A DNA stretch of 64,000 bases. It comes from Auriscalpium vulgare (lineage: Eukaryota; Basidiomycota; Agaricomycetes; Russulales; Auriscalpiaceae). The notes under the pieces are model-generated. The model saw nothing but the letters and a program-made list of their open reading frames with translations. It did not search any database and was not told where the DNA came from. Shown piece by piece: positions 21,332 through 32,530 of this stretch; position 1 is the first letter of the stretch; each line of letters starts with the position of its first letter. The translations under genes were made by a program, and so were the position numbers. Where the stretch lies: assembly GCA_019915015.1 (NCBI GenBank), contig JAHBBC010000010.1, positions 310,001 to 374,000 of the forward strand, given 5' to 3'.

Positions 21332-21541
21332 AGATGGGTGGGGGTAGAGGTAGAGGTAGAGGTAGGGCGACCTTGTCGCGCGCCGGCGCGCCCATCCACA
21401 CGCTACACGTGATACACGCGTGTCGTTGATTTCACATGCCAATCGGCTGATCAATCATATTTGGGAAGACCACTGTATTTATGTGATGTAGAGTACTACA
21501 ATACAGGTTGCTAGCTACAAGGGGGAAGGAGGGATAGTACG

Positions 21542-22408
21542 AGCTCGTCGTCGACGACGGCGACGACGGCGGCGAGCGGGACAAGTGCCGGTGGTCCGGG
21601 GACAGGCGCCGCGGCATCTCTCGGCAAAGTGCCTGGACCCGCAGTGCCGCCGGCACCGCATACTTCCGTGCACGTGGTTCTGGTTCGTTTTCGGGCGCCC
21701 GCGAGATTCAGGAATGCTCCCTTCCCCCGTCCCCCGCTTGCTTAGGTAATGATGCCATCGCGTTCCCCTTGTAAATACGAATCGAATGATATATACATGT
21801 TGCTACATAGGGGGGGGGACGGGGGCAAGGGTCGAGCTCGTCGTCGACGACGGCGACGACGACCCTTGGCGCGGCGAGCGGGACAGGCGCCGAGGACAGG
21901 CGCCTCGGCATCCCTCGGCAAAACACCTGGAACCGCTGTGCCGCCGGCGCGGCATACTTCCGTGCACGTGGTTTTGGTTCGTTTTCGGACACCCGCGAGA
22001 TTCGCGAATGCTCCCTTCCCCCGTCCCCCGCTTGCTTAGGTAACGACGCCATCGTGTTCCCCTTGTAAATACGAATCGAATGATATATACATGTTGCTAT
22101 ATAGGGGAGGGGACGGGGGAGGGGTCGAGCTCGTCGTCGACGACGGCGACGACAACCCTTAGCGCGCGGCGGGGGCCGTTGGCGCCGGTGACGAGACGCG
22201 CGGGAACGGCGGCAGCCGGGCGGGCACGTGGTTGATGGCGATGATCTGGCCCCCTGCTCCCAATCTCCCTTATCTCTTTATCTCCCCGGGGGCGAGTGCT
22301 GGTGGAAGTGCTGCCGCAGCCAGGATTGAGCTAACAATGATAGTTAGCCTGGCCAAAGCACTACGACTGACCCGGCTACTTACCTTAGGTAAGAGGTACA
22401 ATCAGGTG
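21542..22408 (-). repeat. Right terminal inverted repeat of the KDZ transposon
   Basis: Reverse complement of 8558-9427 with very few differences; an internal 114-codon frame is encoded identically in both arms. Ends CAATCAGGTG at 22408, followed at once by the duplicated GCGCGGGC. Confidence 0.9.
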
Positions 22409-22961
22409 GCGCGGGCGATGAGCGGGAAAAGTGGAATGGAACTGGCCCAGCTCAGCCAAGTAAGACTTGACATCGCTGGTGCCGGCGCGGAAAGTGGTCC
22501 ATAGGTCCTCTTCGACAATGCTGGCCTTGAAAAGGAGCTCGCGTACGGGGAGCCCCTCGTCGGGGCCCAATACGGCATCCCACAGATGCATAGAGGCGTG
22601 AAAGGCTGAGTACTGGCGCAGGAGAGGTTGCGCCCGCTCAGCAAAACTGGCGGTAGTCGTAGGTGCCAGCAGCATGGCCTGCTCCAACAAAGGTATTGCA
22701 ATCCGCTTGGTGGCGGCGAAGATACTGGGCGAGTTACCCCGGTCCAGGTTTTCCTGTGGTCGTCCACAGTTAAGCCAAGGGAACGAGAGCGGGTGAAAGG
22801 TGGCGATCACGTACCAGGAGAGCCACCAGTTGGCGCCCCCAAGCCTCCAACTCGGCGAGGGCCACAGCAGAGTCTTCGGCAAGCACAAAGAAATGCGGAA
22901 CTTCGGCGAGCTGGCGTATGGTATAGAGCTGGAAGGCGAGGATGGAGGGAGACCAAGCCAT
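22409..22961 (-). pseudogene. 5' part of the resident gene split by the KDZ transposon
   Basis: The ATG is at 22961 (MAWSPSILAFQLYTIRQL). Exon 1 ends LVALL at a GTACGTGATC donor near 22812, and exon 2 resumes ENLDRGNSPSIF after CACAG near 22753. The frame then stays open to the transposon junction (LGQFHSTFPAHRPR). It continues in phase at 8549 if the element and one 8-bp copy are removed. No family recognised: helical, Leu/Ala-rich, no zinc or transposase motif. GCGCGGGC at 22409-22416 is the second target-site copy. Confidence 0.6.
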
Positions 22962-23913
22962 GTTGGGGGTTTGGTGGGCTTGGGATAGCGGCTAGAGCAC
23001 CCGGGGACGGGACGAGAGGTCTTTTCAGGCGCGCAATTTGCCGAGGTTCGCCGAGGAGGACCCGACTGAGGGCAGTTGGGGGGAGGAATGATGGGACCCC
23101 GCATGCTACAGGCACGTAGACCGGTCCGCACACCGCAAACCACACAACCACACTGACCCCGCCACGTAACGGGGCGGCACAACGTTCGGCGAAGTACAGC
23201 GCAGCACAGCGCAGCACAGCGAACCTGGGCGCACTCGTCCCTGTGAAGGGCGAAGAGGGCGGCGGAGAGTAGGCCGAGGAGGCACGGGACAAGGGCACGA
23301 GGATGGGCGAGATCGTGGGAACAGTGAGACGAGAGAGCATAGAGTGTACTTGTACCAGTGATGACAAATCAATCTACCCTTGGGAGACGACACCTGAGAC
23401 TTCACAGCACAAAACAAGAGACACAAGCCTAGCAAGCGTTCGGCGAACCAGGAGACAAGACCAAACCATGCACTAGAGGAAAGGCGAAGCTAGCAGCGAC
23501 GGCGGCAGCGGTAGTCCCGGCGAAGAGTCACCAAGTCGGTCCGACTTAGGCGAACACGGCGGGCGAAATGGGAGACTGAGTGATTCAACGGCTCGTTTGC
23601 TAGACTGACGGTATGTGTACTACGTCCGCGACGTGACTGTTGGTATCTGGCTAGGAGTAGGACGGTAGCAGCAGCGCGCCCCAGGATAGAGGACGCACTG
23701 TGGTTAGGGGGTTTTCGCCAGCAAACGCACGCTCTCACGCTCCTGCTCTTCCTCTCTCCTCTCGCCCCAGGCAGTAGAGCACTCCTCACTCCTACCCTTG
23801 GCCCCTCCAGCGACTGCAGTGGGGGTTATCTCATCAGCGGTGCACGTCGAGTGGGTTCTACAGCGACCCTTGCTCTTGGTGCCATCAGGTTGCTTGAGTG
23901 GTTGACACTAGCC
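22962..23913. other. Upstream region of the split gene; no confident gene
   Basis: GC-rich at first, with a short GCGCAGCACA repeat near 23200. Only short frames. Probably the promoter side of the interrupted gene running into the flank of a retroelement remnant. Confidence 0.35.
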
Positions 23914-24860
23914 CCCTTGCGGTGGGCTCCACAAATGATGAGATGAACCCTGGGAGAGGCCCCGGGGCCGATAGAAATGGAGGGAGCAAGCGGTCGACTG
24001 CTGGCCCAAGAGGTGGTGGATCGGAGGAAGAAACCCAAGATCGCGACCGTGACCCAAACCAAACCACCCAGGACCCCACGGGTCCTGGCCTCTCTCCCTA
24101 GCCTGCCCTCTCTGTCCCGTCCGACCGTCGTGCAAAGTGTCCTCCCCTGTTGCTACTCGTCTCGCCTCTGTGCCTATCATCGCGGGCCCTGTCCTGGTCA
24201 CAGCGTCGTACCGACCGTCCGACCCGAACGTCTGCACCCGTACCGTCCGCAGTAGCTATCCTAGAATATAGATGTCAGTCACAAAACCCCACCACACTGT
24301 ATCACTCCAGTCTGCGGTGGGGTCTGGGCAGCGTGGCCCGTAGTATTGTGGCGGTGTCGCAACCCGAAGGCCGGTACCGTTCCTCGGCCTAAGTCATCTT
24401 ACCAGCCCCGTCGGTCCTTTCGAGTCTTGCGGAGGTCGCTACAATGTGGAAATGAAAGGTGTAGTCTTGGGTGTAGGCCCAAGGTCCAAAGGTGTTTATA
24501 CAAGAGGTCAAATCACATCTATATACCGCTGCTTCGTCAGCTCTCCCATGGTCCGTGCGCTTGCGCCCTGCTAAGTCCCGCCCTCTACGGCACGCCTCCC
24601 TTACACTCACTGCGTTCAGGGCCCGGATACTACAGATTAAAGTATCTCCGACCACGTCAGCTACTCGGAGTCCCGGAAGCGGGGAGTGAAACTCGGCAAG
24701 TAGACCGAACAAGACGGGACCACGTCAAACACTAAGAGTTGGAGTACGCAGCCTGCTCGGACCACAAGTACCTCGTTCGCTTGGACTCAAAGTAGCTGGG
24801 ACCAGGTCATAGTAGACTCTCATGTATTTCCCATGTTCTACCTGATAGTATTCCTTATAT
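23914..24860 (-). mobile_element. LTR retroelement remnant with primer binding site (minus)
   Basis: On the minus strand, TGGAGCCCACCGCAAGGG at 23914-23931 differs by one base from the primer binding site of the element at 42.8 kb. It begins TGG, as expected opposite a tRNA CCA end. Just upstream on that strand the sequence ends TTCATCTCATCA, an LTR-like CA end. A TATA-like GGTATATAGATG lies near 24515 (minus). No pol remnant was found and the upper LTR boundary is unknown. Confidence 0.45.
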
Positions 24861-26596
24861 GGCACGAAGAACAGCAATAATCGATTTTATTTGTAAAATG
24901 ATTAATACAATATCCTACGGGCCGGCGTCGTATCGACGCGCTCTCTAGCCAGTCGTACAAGGGGTGGGAGGGAAATTGGATCTTGACGCGCCTATGTGTT
25001 CGAGCGCGGCGAACGGGCGTGCTCGTGCCTTGCCTGGTAGAACAACGAGATGAGAACAACGATAAGAGGAAAGGAAGGTTAACTCACAGCGAGCTCCTAT
25101 GACCGACAGAGAGCCCTCATTCCCCAGATCGTGACATAAGCTCCACAGGTAGACAAGCCAGTAGCAAAAAGCGCAGCAAGATAGCAGAGAGCAGGGACTC
25201 AGAGCACAGCAGAGTGGCGAGAGCCTGGCAGTGGAGGCAAGATGACGTCGGGCGCGCGTTAGCGGCGCATGGATGTTTGACATATTGACGCACCTTGTCT
25301 TTCGATCCGAACGTTATATGAGCACCGTATGCGCGTCTCTCCCTGCTGTCTGTAACCGGAGGCGCTCCCTCCCGAGCTCGTTGCGTGTGACTGAAGGTCG
25401 GTGCGACCTTCAGGGGCTATGGCCTAGCGCGCCGATATTCCACGCATGCGCTCGTCCACGACGGTCATGGAACATGAGACACGGGCGTAAGCGTACACCG
25501 AGCGTGTTCAATCGCCGTGGGTGCCAGGGAAAGGGGAGGAAGGTTGGTGGTGACCGGAGATGCATGATGGGGTGATGGGAGAAGGTAAGAGTCGCAAGCA
25601 AACGGCGTGCGACTTGACGAAATCTCTTGCCAAATACTTGCGTCACTTTGCGTCATCGGCAGCCCCACCTACTACAACCTGTAGCACACTAGCTACTTGG
25701 ACATATTTGATGACGAAAATAGGCAGGGCGCTACTCCAGCTACTTGAAGTCAAAGAATCTCCGATCAGCCGGACTACTTGCCTTTGCCGCATCCATCTAC
25801 TTGAATTCCTAGCACATCAATTACTCCGAGCTACTACCAAGTCCTTTGACTTTGATTACGCTATCTACTACACCCGCCTCGCACACCTCAAGTAGCTTGT
25901 CTTCTTTATATTGGTGAATTTGGGCCCTGAACGCAGTGACTGTCTCGCTATTGCAGCTGCGTCGCTTTGTCTTGGGAGTAGTGCATGGTGGTCGCGTCAG
26001 TGCCTCTACGCCCTGCGGGCATCTCGGGGGGGGGGGGGGGGGGGGTCTGTCTGTAGCAGTGCAATCGGCCCGTTTTGGTGCCTGTAGCGCGGCAGGTCCC
26101 ATCAGCGGTTTGCGGTACGCGCGCATGACCATCTTGAGGACATCAGCTTGTGGGTAGCTTCTGAGTGGGCCCACGTCCCTCGCCCACAACACATGCCTCG
26201 CCGACGGATGCGTGCGCCAGCTGTGGCACTGCAAGCAGCATGGAGAAGGATGCGGGCACTGTTTGGCAGAGCTGGACATACCCACTAGAGCATGGACTCT
26301 AATCTCACATTCATTTTGGGCCATCTTGTACACCTGGACACTATCTTTCATTCTGTATTATAGATTTCACCTTCTAGATCTGTATCAATGAGGTCACCAG
26401 AGCCAGAACTCGGATCTCACACCCGTTTTCCCATTATCTCTTACACAAGCTCACAATATTTTACTCTGTATTGTAGATCCCACCCTCCAGCCTACTATAT
26501 TTTCATCCCTTCATCTTCCCCTTCAGATTCCGGGTCAGCAGGCTAGGCTGCACCTTCCACACTCCTTGATCATTTTTCCCGCCGAGCTTCCCAGAA
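24861..26596. other. Repeat-like stretch, no confident gene
   Basis: GGGCCCTGAACGCAGTGA occurs on the plus strand near 25923 and on the minus strand near 24625, suggesting inverted fragments of one repeat family. A 20-base G run sits at 26026-26045. The minus frame at 25821-26351 has no recognisable domain. Confidence 0.3.
26026..26045 (+). repeat. Homopolymer of 20 G
   Basis: Twenty consecutive G residues flanked by CATCTC and TCTGTC. Its length is also a likely assembly or sequencing error point. Confidence 0.9.
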
Positions 26597-27277
26597 TGTC
26601 CCAGAACATTCCAAGGAGTCAGGCTGAGTCATTCCTGGTCAGGATGAGTCACTCTTGGAGTAAGTCATACCTAGTCAGGGGGAGTCATTTGGAGTCAGCA
26701 CAAGTCACTTTTGTACATAGCCATGTATTAGTCAGACAGTTTTGGAATAGTATTTAAAGGAGGACCCTCGATCCTTGACGGACAGGTATGCTCTGTAGAA
26801 CACATCTTCTAGCAACAGCACCTCAACATCTCAAGTTTTCTAGTCAATCTATTCACGCCGACACCGGTCAGTACGTCACGCCAACACACGGTTGGTACGT
26901 CTACGTCAAGTCCAGTCCAGGTCGTACAAGAGAGCCTAGTCGATACTAGGCTCCTGTTATGCTTCGTCCAGTCTCTGCTTAACGAATTTTACTCGCTCTC
27001 ATCTTATTCCATTGTCGCCGCCTTTCCTCAGCTCGCAGCTTCATCGCTCGCTGAACGCCTCATCTTCATTCCTCCATTCTACTAGGACAGATAGCCAGTC
27101 CAGCCTAGCCAGCCTATTGCCATCTTCGTCGGATGGTTACGCATCTAGCGGAAAGTACATCCCACTCAAGAGAACAATCAGCTAATCCCACGAACACCAG
27201 AGAAGGCCTTGAGAACTTAGAAAATCCAGGTCCCTCTGACTCAAGAGTTTGTATCAAAACACACTCTCGCATGACAG
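26597..27277 (+). mobile_element. Solo-LTR-like repeat, plus orientation
   Basis: Related to the reverse strand of 6593-7440 at both ends. Starts near TGTCCCAGAACATTCC and ends near GCATGACA. It carries a run of GAGTCA-type words (26610-26700), GTATTTAAAGGAGGACCCTCG as a TATA-like promoter, and a shared 3' block GAGAACTTAGAAAATCCAGG. No coding sequence. Boundaries approximate. Confidence 0.55.
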
Positions 27278-27382
27278 CGCCCACAGGCATATGCTCCCCT
27301 TACATTTACATTCTGTTATGTGGCTTATATCAGATAAATATATTCCATCTCATCAGAACTACTACAAACAATATCCTTTCTA

Positions 27383-30300
27383 CTATTCCATGCATTTAGT
27401 CCAGTCTGGACCATGTGCAAAATCACTAAGGTCAACCTCAGTATAAGCACCCATAATGTGAATTGTGCTTGGTGTGTAGAGAACTCGATTGTGGGGGGGA
27501 AGCCACATTATAAGAGCGGGAGGAGAACATTCAGGATCAACAATCCAGCCATCAGAAGTTATAGTAAGCTGGATATCACTCCCATTATGTAGGGCATTTA
27601 AATTGTGGGTGTTGCACAGAGAATGATTCAGATGTTTCACCAAAATAGAATGAGACAGCTGGTTGTCTGGCATGTTTGGTTTTGTCTGTGCATCCCAGAT
27701 GCGGATGGTCTGGTCAGCAGAGCCAGAGGCAATGTGTCTTCCATCTGGGGAGTATGCCACAGAGGAGACCCAATTTGTGTGCCCCTCAAGAGGTGTGCCC
27801 ATGAGCTGGCCTGTCTGTGCATCCCAGATGCGGATGGTCTGGTCAGCAGAGCCAGAGGCAATGTGTCTTCCATCTGGGGAGTATGCCACAGAGTCAACCA
27901 AACTTGTGTGCCCCTCAAGAGGTGTGCCCACGAGCTGGCCTGTCTGTGCATCCCAGATGCGGATGGTCTGGTCATGAGAGCCAGAGGCAATGTGTCTTCC
28001 ATCTGGGGAGTATGCCACAGAGCAGACCCAATTTGTGTGCCCCTCAAGAGGTGCGCCCATGAGCTGGCCTGTCTGTGCATCCCAGATGCGGATGGTCTGG
28101 TCAGCAGAGCCAGAGGCAATGTGTCTTCCATCTGGGGAGTATGCCACAGAGGAGACCCAATTTGTGTGCCCCTCAAGAGGTGTGCCCATGAGCTGGCCTG
28201 TCTGTGCATCCCAGATGCGGATAGTCTGGTCAGCAGAGCCAGAGGCAATGTGTCTTCCATCTGGGGAGTATGCCACAGAGGAGACCCAATTTGTGTGCCC
28301 CTCAAGAGGTGTGCCCATGAGCTGGCCTGTCTGTGCATCCCAGATGCGGATGGTCTGGTCAGCAGAGCCAGAGGCAATGTGTCTTCCATCTGGGGAGTAT
28401 GCCACAGAGTCAACCGAACTTGTGTGCCCCTCAAGAGGTGTGCCCACGAGCTGGCCTGTCTGTGCATCCCAGATGCGGATGGTCTGGTCATGAGAGCCAG
28501 AGGCAATGTGTCTTCCATCTGGGGAGTATGCCACAGAGTAGACTGAACTTGTGTGCCCCTCAAGAGGTGCGCCCATGAGCTGGCCTGTCTGTGCATCCCA
28601 GATGCGGATGGTCTGGTCAGCAGAGCCAGAGGCAATGTGTCTTCCATCTGGGGAGTATGCCACAGAGTAGACTGAACTTGTGTGCCCCTCAAGAGGTGCG
28701 CCCATGAGCTTGCCTGTCTGTGCATCCCAGATGCGGATGGTCTGGTCAGCAGAGCCAGAGGCAATGTGTCTTCCATCTGGGGAGTATGCCACAGAGTAGA
28801 CCCAACTTGTGTGCCCCTCAAGAGGTGCGCCCATGAGCTGGCCTGTCTGTGCATCCCAGATGCGGATGGTCTGGTCAGCAGAGCCAGAGGCAATGTGTCT
28901 TCCATCTGGGGAGTATGCCACAGAGGAGACCCAATTTGTGTGCCCCTCAAGAGGTGTGCCCATGAGCTGGCCTGTCTGTGCATCCCAGATGCGGATGGTC
29001 TGGTCATGAGAGCCAGAGGCAATGTGTCTTCCATCTGGGGAGTATGCCACAGAGCAGACCCAATTTGTGTGCCCCTCAAGAGGTGTGCCCATGAGCTGGC
29101 CTGTCTGTGCATCCCAGATGCGGATGGTCTGGTCATGAGAGCCAGAGGCAATGTGTCTTCCATCTGGTGAATATGCTACAGCTCGAACAGTGGTCTTATG
29201 GGCCTGTATAGATGTAATTGTTCTAGGCCAATGAGGTGTATGCCCTAAATTTACAACAGGCAGATGTTTCAGAAGCTTTATATGCTCTTGATACACAATA
29301 GATGTTGTTGGAGCACTTGGAATGCCTGATAGGTACAATTGAGGTACTGATCTCACAATGGGAGGTGCAAACATTTGCACAAATCTCACAGCATCCAAGA
29401 TATATGAAATCAATCTATTATCCTAGAGCAGAGCATTAGTTTTGTTATTCACAATAGGATTCAACCCGTTACTAACCTGACAGTACGCAGCAGCTACATA
29501 CAATGATCCTACAGCAGTATTTACAATGTCTAATAGACTAAGAGCCTCAAGCCAAAAGAGTAGTTTTCTTTCAAGCAGCAGTTGTATAAGACACTCAAGT
29601 TGTGGATCGAATAATATTGTCTCCAAATGCATTGCCCAGTACTGCACTGCATATTTTGACCAGGGGTCAAAGTATGCTGCAATTTTCTCATTCAAGTCTG
29701 GAACATCACTATTCACATAATAAGAAGATGGAATCTTGCACATATTGAATCTAAGCTTCTCATTGAGAGTATTAAGTGCACCTTGCACAAATAGTTGGTG
29801 ATGCTGTGACAAATCTTCTACATGGAATTTTCCACTCTTTGTCTTAGTGGTCACAAAGTCTCGGAAAGATGAATGAATAAAGCGGATTGGCTCTGATGGA
29901 TCACTAACCCCTGTAAGCAGAGCACCCAATTTTCCCAGAGCCCATCCAAAGTCTTCAGTCAGGGTTAAATCCAGGCCTGGAATTATTGTATACATTCTTT
30001 TCAGAGAGTTGGCTGATAGTGGCTGGAAAGCAGCAAGTATTTGTCCTAGAAGTGCTCTCAGAGTCTTTAGCCTCTCATTTGCTCCATCAGCCTCCGGCTC
30101 TACAATGAATTGGGACAATACAACATTATATAACTCATCTAAAACTCCTTTTTCATGATGTGATTCTTGAGAGCTATTTGAAGTGAGCTGTTTATATCTC
30201 CTCAGCATCTCACGATTTAAGGAGCTCCCTCCCATTTGACCTTTAATGACAGAGCAGGCAAGGTAAGCCCACTGAAATAGTCCTTCCGATTTCTTCACCA

Positions 30301-32530
30301 AAGTCCTATAATGTTGGTCTTGGAATATAGAAAGTGGCATTCCTAACTCGTCTGTGAGCTGAGAGGAGACAAATTGTAGGATATCTTTGTCGGTCGACTC
30401 CTTTGCAACATCTCCAATTTTGAGATGGTGCACATTGGGATTTGGAACAAGAGTTTTCAAAACATCCTCCTCTGGCCTAGACGTTAGAAGAATACGGAAA
30501 TTTGATGGCAGCTTTGAAAATGTGATCAATAATCTCAATAACTCAATGCGATAGCCTAAAATTCCACTTTCATCCAGTGCATCAATAACAATCACAATAG
30601 GTCCCACAAAGGTGAGATCCTGCATAGGTGAAATGATGAAATTTTGCACTTGATCATTCAGATCTTGCACTGATTGTAGTGATGCATTGTTGCCAATGGA
30701 GTTTACAAGTGAATGTTTGAAATCACGGTCAAATTGAGCAAGATCTTTTGCCAGAGTAGTGAACAGTAATTTTGACAGGACTTTGCCTTTGTTAAAACAG
30801 AAAGATGACCCCAAGCGTTTCAGCTGATAATAGTGCTCTGCAATGGAGTGTGCCACAGATGACTTTCCACTTCCAGAGAGACCAGTCAAGAGACATAATT
30901 TTGGACCATTATCTTTTGGACTATCAATCCAATCTTTGATATCATCAAGCAGTTTTTCACGTGTCCCTGCCAGGCATTGCTTTCCTGTCTGATGTCGCAC
31001 ACCTTGAGCATAAGGCATAGTAGAGAGTTCAAATTTCTCCACTAGTCTTTCTGTGAGAAAAGAGTTCAAGTAATAGCAGAAAGCTTACCAAGATTTTCAA
31101 CTTGGCCTACATTTGCAAAGATTCTTTGAACAACCAGTTGAGTGTGGATAGCTGTTTGCAGTTGAAAGGCATCCTTGAGTTCCCTGAACTGATCCTGATA
31201 CCTTGAGATGATACTGTCAATCTGAGACACTATATGCTTGACGGTTCGTTTCCCTGTAAATAAAATCAGCAAGCTTTCAAAATTGAAGCAAACACTGGGA
31301 TTTACAGAAGATTTTGTTCCTGTAATAGTCAACAATGAAATAGCCACATTCCAAGGTTTGCTTGGCTAGGGCACTGTAAACATTCTTTTGTCCTTCACTC
31401 CCCTGAAAAGCACCAGCTTGGTTTATGAGATCATAGACATTGATCATATCTTGTCCAAGCTTTTCAACTTTGCTGTCTCGTTCTTGTTGAGTGACCATTA
31501 TCTGCATAGTTGTATAAATTTTGTTCCCTAAGAAACAATGAACAACATGCATACCTTTCTCCCTGCATCCAATATTTTCCAAGCTGCTGACAAGTATGGG
31601 TGAACCTAAAGATCCACTCAGCACTGTAAACTATCAAAGATAAGGCAGCAAATATACCTCAGACACTTTGTCCATCAAATCTGCAAACAGTTTGAGCTTT
31701 TGCAGAAGTGGTCCCCATACATCAACTACAGATGCTGCATGCTCATGTACAGCCACAGCTCCATTTCCAAATGATGTGATTGCATCTGGGGCACTGCCTA
31801 TAGGATTTGCTATCACATCAGCTACCTCACTTTGAACCCGCTCTTGCTCTTGCTGCTGAGTTATCTGAGTGGCGGTCACATAGAGCTGGCATAGCTGGCC
31901 TGCACTTTTCTTAGGATATGTGATTGTGAGGGAGCACGTGTCTAGGAACAAGGACATATTTGTATGGCCATCCTGATAAAATACAAGGCAGAATAGATAA
32001 CTTACCGGTCCTGACTTGTAGCAAATCTGAAAGAGGGATAGAAATTCTGGCGACAGGCTTTGACCGAAATTTTGGGATCCCACGGGCGGCCCAGATCTGC
32101 ATCTCCACTGTGGATGCATCGGAGAATTCACTGACAGGCATCATCAAATGATGCCTTTCGAGAATTGAGGAGTAAGAAACGTACAAGACGAGAGGGATAG
32201 GTTCATTCCATATAACTTCATCCTTGCCCTTTGATACACCAGTGTCTTTCACAATACCGTCGACTCGGAAGGAGACGTAGAAGCCCTTGAGGTAACTGAT
32301 CTTGGGCAGTTCTGTGCACCTTTCGACTTGAGGAGAGTGCCTCAGCGACAGAAGAGGCGTTGAAGATGACGTGCATGTACGCACCTGTGAGCTCGAGCCT
32401 ATCCTTCAGAACGGGTGCAGCCTCAGGAGAAAGAGCATTCCTGTGTCGACAAACCGTCAGCGGCGGCAGCTACCGTAGCACGGCGTTCATAATCGCACCG
32501 AATGTTGCGTTCAGCACGCGCGTGTGCCAT
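27383..32530 (-). CDS. NLR-like STAND protein: C2-like, NACHT and 12 WD40 repeats
   Basis: Predicted cytoplasmic signalling NTPase of the fungal NACHT-WD40 class, implicated in self/non-self or symbiont recognition. A plausible ATG is at 32530 (MAHARAERNIR). Introns joined in frame include about 32340-32388 (giving RLELTVERCTELPKISYL), one ending near 31249, 31069-31083 and 29414-29470. Order: C2-like domain (GFYVSFRVDGIVKDTG, DEVIWNEP), helical linker, then NACHT with Walker A GLSGSGKSS, Walker B IVIVIDALDES and LLTSRPEED. Twelve 43-residue WD repeats follow (29200-27683), then the C-terminal region DGWIVDPE and WTKC typical of the family. All key ATPase motifs are present. WD repeat count and exon borders at the N-terminus are by eye. 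Confidence 0.85.
27683..29200 (-). repeat. Twelve 129-bp tandem WD40-coding repeats
   Basis: Each unit encodes H-(T)xxVxSVAYSPDGRHIASGS-xDQTIRIWDAQTGQLxGxPLEG, 43 residues. With His as position 1, differences cluster at positions 3, 4, 6, 22, 37 and 39; most of the rest is invariant. DNA identity between units is very high, showing recent recombination or conversion. The last copy lacks its final third. Confidence 0.9.

Larger units (their letters stand above)
8558..22408 (-). mobile_element. Complete 13.85-kb KDZ transposon with TET/JBP, HMG-like and RNase-H1-N-like cargo
   Basis: Bounded by ~870-bp inverted repeats starting CACCTGATTGTACC and by the exact duplication GCGCGGGC. All four genes are on the minus strand: KDZ transposase (17933-21331), double RNase-H1-N-like protein (16531-17741), TET/JBP dioxygenase (11414-13426) and HMG-like protein (9737-11149). 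A solo LTR (14850-16197) is nested in it; without it the element is about 12.5 kb. KDZ elements carrying TET/JBP and HMG-domain genes are known from basidiomycetes. The full gene set with exact ends is seen here directly. Confidence 0.9.

Noticed and set aside
7880..22961. One 15-kb gene with a very long intron
   Set aside because: The interrupting DNA has inverted-repeat ends and an exact 8-bp duplication, which marks transposon insertion.
25821..26351. 176-codon minus frame with a poly-Pro run
   Set aside because: The Pro run is the antisense of the 20-G homopolymer and the rest lacks any domain.
27605..29170. Long repetitive open frames on the plus strand and in a second minus frame across the WD40 region
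   Set aside because: They are antisense or shifted readings of the 129-bp WD repeat; the 129-bp period (a multiple of three) keeps all frames open together.
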